Shown here: piece by piece, positions 61,986 through 64,000 of the stretch
How positions within the stretch are numbered: position 1 is the first letter of the stretch
Layout of the letters: the number at the start of each line of letters is the position of its first letter
From: Pseudomonas farris
Lineage (GTDB): Bacteria; Pseudomonadota; Gammaproteobacteria; Pseudomonadales; Pseudomonadaceae
Assembly: GCF_019145235.1 (NCBI RefSeq)
Contig: NZ_JAHSTV010000001.1
Span: 1-64,000, forward strand
Direction: 5' to 3'
DNA length: 64,000 nt
Notes under the pieces: model-generated
What the model saw: the letters and a program-made list of their open reading frames with translations, nothing else
What the model was told of the DNA's origin: nothing
The model's database searches: none
Made by a program: the position numbers and the translations under genes

Positions 61986-63070
61986 TAACCGTGTTCCTTC
62001 TCGAACTCTGCCATGTACGAAACCAGCGCGTTGACCGCAACAATATCGACGGCGTTATAGATGGAGGCACGCATGCCGCCCACGGAACGGTGGCCCTTGA
62101 GGTTCAGCAGGCCGCGTTCGTCGGCGCCAGCCAGGAACGGCTTATCGAGACGATCGTCGGCCAGACGGAACGGCACGTTCATCCACGAGCGGTCCGACTT
62201 GTTGATCGGGTTGCTGTACAAGCCGCTGGCGTCGATGAAGTCATACAGTGTGCGCTGTTTCACTTCATTGAGCTTGCCGATGGCTTCGATACCACCCTGC
62301 TCTTTCAGCCACTCAAACACCAGACCGGACAAGTACCAAGCCAGGGTTGGCGGGGTGTTGTACATCGAGCCGTTATCGGCCGCGACCTTGTAGTTGAGCA
62401 TGGTCGGGCAAATGGAACGGGCGCGACCCAGCAGGTCTTCGCGAACGATGTTCACGACCAGGCCGCTCGGGCCGATGTTTTTCTGGGCGCCAGCGTAGAT
62501 CATGCCGAAGCGCGAAACATCCACCGGACGCGAGAGAATGTCCGAGGACATGTCGGCAACCAGCGGTACATCACCGGTTTCCGGGATCCATTGGAATTCC
62601 AGGCCACCAATGGTTTCGTTCGGTGCGTAGTGAACGTAGGCCGCATCGGCAGACAGGCTCCATTCGTTCTGACCGGGGATAGCGAAATAGTCGTAAGGCT
62701 TGGCGGTGGCGGCAACGTTGACGTGGCCGTAGCGCGAGGCTTCTTCGATAGCTTTCTGCGACCAGATACCGGTGTCGATATAGTCGGCGGTGCCGCTTTC
62801 CGGCAACAGGTTCAGAGGAATCTGAGCAAATTGCTGGCTCGCGCCACCTTGCAAAAACAGCACTTTATAGTTCGAGGGGATATTCAGCAGATCACGCAGA
62901 TCCTGCTCGGCCTTGGTGGCAATGGACACGAACTCATCGCTGCGATGGCTCATTTCCATGACCGACAAGCCCTTGCCGTGCCAATCAAGGAGTTCACCCT
63001 GGGCGCGCTTCAGGACAGCTTCGGGAAGCGCCGCAGGACCGGCACAGAAGTTATAGGCTCTCTTGCTCAC
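61985..63070 (-). CDS. serC: phosphoserine aminotransferase
   Basis: A 361-aa class V PLP aminotransferase: YNFCAGPAALPEAVLKRAQG, MEMSHRSDEFVSIATKAE, LFLQGGASQQFAQIPLNLL and the PLP Lys in IYAGAQKNIGPSGLVVNIVR (about 198). NKSDRSWMNVPFRL and LKGHRSVGGMRASIYNAV finish it. It makes phosphoserine for serine synthesis and also serves pyridoxine synthesis. The GTG at 63070 gives the usual 361-aa length; a TTG two codons upstream is less likely. First gene of the serC-pheA-hisC-tyrA/aroA-cmk run. Confidence 0.96.
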   Translation of the reverse strand: MSKRAYNFCAGPAALPEAVLKRAQGELLDWHGKGLSVMEMSHRSDEFVSIATKAEQDLRDLLNIPSNYKVLFLQGGASQQFAQIPLNLLPESGTADYIDTGIWSQKAIEEASRYGHVNVAATAKPYDYFAIPGQNEWSLSADAAYVHYAPNETIGGLEFQWIPETGDVPLVADMSSDILSRPVDVSRFGMIYAGAQKNIGPSGLVVNIVREDLLGRARSICPTMLNYKVAADNGSMYNTPPTLAWYLSGLVFEWLKEQGGIEAIGKLNEVKQRTLYDFIDASGLYSNPINKSDRSWMNVPFRLADDRLDKPFLAGADERGLLNLKGHRSVGGMRASIYNAVDIVAVNALVSYMAEFEKEHG

Positions 63071-63136
63071 ATCCAATCTCGCTCTGATTTGGTGGTATCA
63101 CGCAATAAATCACAACATCAATCGCCACGAAACTCA

Positions 63137-63226
63137 TGTGGGAGCGGGCTTGCTCGCGAAAGCGGTGTATCAGGCGACATCAGTACCGAATGTCAGTCCG
63201 TCTTCGCGAGCAAGCCCGCTCCCACA
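63137..63226. repeat. REP doublet between gyrA and serC
   Basis: Arms TGTGGGAGCGGGCTTGCTCG at 63137 and CTTCGCGAGCAAGCCCGCTC from 63202 face each other across about 40 bp. The inner sequence (AAAGCGGTGTATCAGGCGACATCA) is nearly the same as that inside the REP pair at 12909-13013, so whole doublets, not only arms, have been copied. Confidence 0.87.
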
Positions 63227-63264
63227 TTTGATCTTCGTGGGTGTCGAAATATTCTCAAGGGACA

Positions 63265-63298
63265 AACAACAAGGGGGCGAATCTTCATCCGCCCCCTG
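63265..63298 (-). terminator. gyrA intrinsic terminator
   Basis: On the minus strand GGGGGCGGATGAAGATTCGC closes a 7-bp stem (GGGGGCG/CGCCCCC, 63273-63279 with 63290-63296) followed by the T-rich TTGTTGTTTGTC. It lies about 12 bp after the gyrA stop codon. Confidence 0.75.
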
Positions 63299-63307
63299 CT
63301 TGCCCGC

Positions 63308-64000
63308 TTACTCTTGCGGCTCTTCGTCAGCGGCGGCGTCGAGTTGCTGGTCTTCGGCAACATCGTCGATCACGACCTCACCGTCGAACACTGCACCCTC
63401 TTCACCTTCGAGCCCTTCGCCTTCCAGCTCTTCGCCTTCGACTTCCGACGGCTCTTGAACCCGTTCCAGGCCCACCAGCGTTTCATCGCTGGCCAGCTTG
63501 ATCAGGGTCACGCCCTGGGTGTTACGACCCAGGCTGGAGACTTCGTCGACACGGGTACGAACCAAAGTACCCTGGTCGGAAATCAGCATGATTTCCTCGC
63601 CGTCGAGCACCTGGACTGCGCCGACCAGACGGCCGTTACGCTCGTTGCTGACCATGGCGATAACGCCCTGACCGCCACGCTTGTATTCAGGGAACTCGGT
63701 GATCGCGGTGCGCTTGCCGAAACCACGCGCCGAAGCGGTGAGGATCTGGCTGCCTTCTTCCGGGATCAGCATGGAGATCAGCTTCTGGCCTTCCGGCAGA
63801 CGCATACCGCGGACACCGCGAGCGGTACGGCCCATGGCGCGGACGTCGGTTTCCTTGAAACGAGTGACCTTGCCGCCGTCGGAGAACAGCATGACTTCGC
63901 GTTCGCCATCGGTAATGGCGGCAGAGATCAGTACGTCACCTTCGTCCAGCTCCAGCGCGATCAGACCGACGCTGCGTTGACGGCTGAAGGATTCCAGCGG
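63308..64000 (-). CDS. gyrA: DNA gyrase subunit A, C-terminal part (cut by the window edge)
   Basis: The last 230 residues of GyrA; the frame runs off the window at 64000. The sequence shows repeating beta-pinwheel blades of the C-terminal DNA-wrapping domain: EVMLFSDGGKVTRFKETDVR, MGRTARGVRGMRLPEGQK, KRTAITEFPEYKRGGQGVIA and LVRTRVDEVSSLGRNTQGVT. An acidic tail follows (SEVEGEELEGEGLEGEEG, then Asp/Glu-rich to the end). Gyrase negatively supercoils DNA. The position upstream of serC-pheA is usual for Pseudomonas. Confidence 0.96.
   Translation of the reverse strand, partial: PLESFSRQRSVGLIALELDEGDVLISAAITDGEREVMLFSDGGKVTRFKETDVRAMGRTARGVRGMRLPEGQKLISMLIPEEGSQILTASARGFGKRTAITEFPEYKRGGQGVIAMVSNERNGRLVGAVQVLDGEEIMLISDQGTLVRTRVDEVSSLGRNTQGVTLIKLASDETLVGLERVQEPSEVEGEELEGEGLEGEEGAVFDGEVVIDDVAEDQQLDAAADEEPQE

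Noticed and set aside
59760..61988. 742-codon open frame antisense to hisC and pheA
   Set aside because: Shadow of two complete, well-recognised genes.
2466..63226. REP palindromes considered as a CRISPR array
   Set aside because: The copies are scattered pairs between genes in opposite orientation, without regular spacers or cas genes.

Overview
The window looks like a chromosomal segment of a fluorescent-group Pseudomonas. The evidence is the order gyrA-serC-pheA-hisC-tyrA/aroA-cmk-rpsA-ihfB, a polysaccharide locus lying between ihfB and wbpM as in P. aeruginosa, the tyrA-aroA fusion, and many REP palindromes built on the arm GTGGGAGCGGGCTTGCTCGC. No tRNA, rRNA, CRISPR array or intact insertion sequence was seen.

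Layout. (1) 1-17 kb is ordinary core and accessory chromosome: a CHAD protein, a small lipoprotein, a patatin-like phospholipase, a full kdpFABCDE potassium operon, an ethanolamine-type permease, a DUF2897 protein, a DUF1989 protein with a GntR-family regulator, a fabF-like synthase with an SDR, and a ComEA-like helix-hairpin-helix protein. (2) 17.4-52.1 kb is a large O-polysaccharide locus. wbpM closes it on the left on the minus strand. A plus-strand block follows (19.8-32.8 kb): a GT2, the ABC exporter Wzm/Wzt, a 1335-aa sulfotransferase-coiled coil-glycosyltransferase protein, its 819-aa paralogue, an epimerase and two more glycosyltransferases. It meets a long minus-strand block at a bidirectional terminator near 32.88 kb. 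The minus-strand block (32.9-52.1 kb) begins with rmlB-rmlD-rmlA, then a GT2, a WbpV-like SDR and the WbpL-like initiating transferase. A stand-alone APS kinase (cysC) and an FAD/NAD(P) protein follow, then a membrane protein. Next come seven genes whose start and stop codons all overlap: two DPM-type GT2s, an FAD oxidoreductase, an SDR, a TIM-barrel isomerase, an SMR-type flippase and a 774-aa membrane protein. An acyltransferase ends the block. (3) 52.3-64 kb is core again: lapA-like gene, ihfB, a lipoprotein, an inserted acyltransferase gene, rpsA with a structured leader, cmk, tyrA-aroA, hisC, pheA, serC and the 3' part of gyrA.

How the polysaccharide genes may work together (inference). 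WbpM and the WbpV-like reductase would make UDP-QuiNAc or a similar 6-deoxy-HexNAc, which WbpL would load on undecaprenyl phosphate. The rml genes supply a dTDP-6-deoxyhexose, although no rmlC is in the window. The glycosyltransferases extend the chain, and Wzm/Wzt exports it. Wzt has an extra C-terminal domain of the kind that recognises a terminal cap in other systems. The next gene joins a PAPS-type sulfotransferase, a coiled coil of 14-residue repeats and a glycosyltransferase, and the locus carries its own APS kinase. I propose that this is a sulfate-capping chain-length control device, comparable in logic to E. coli WbdD/WbdA but with unrelated enzymes. The seven-gene overlapping cassette looks like an Arn-like system that would build, flip and attach an unusual sugar outside the inner membrane.

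Limits: calls rest on motif recognition by eye. No database search, structure prediction or GC computation was run.
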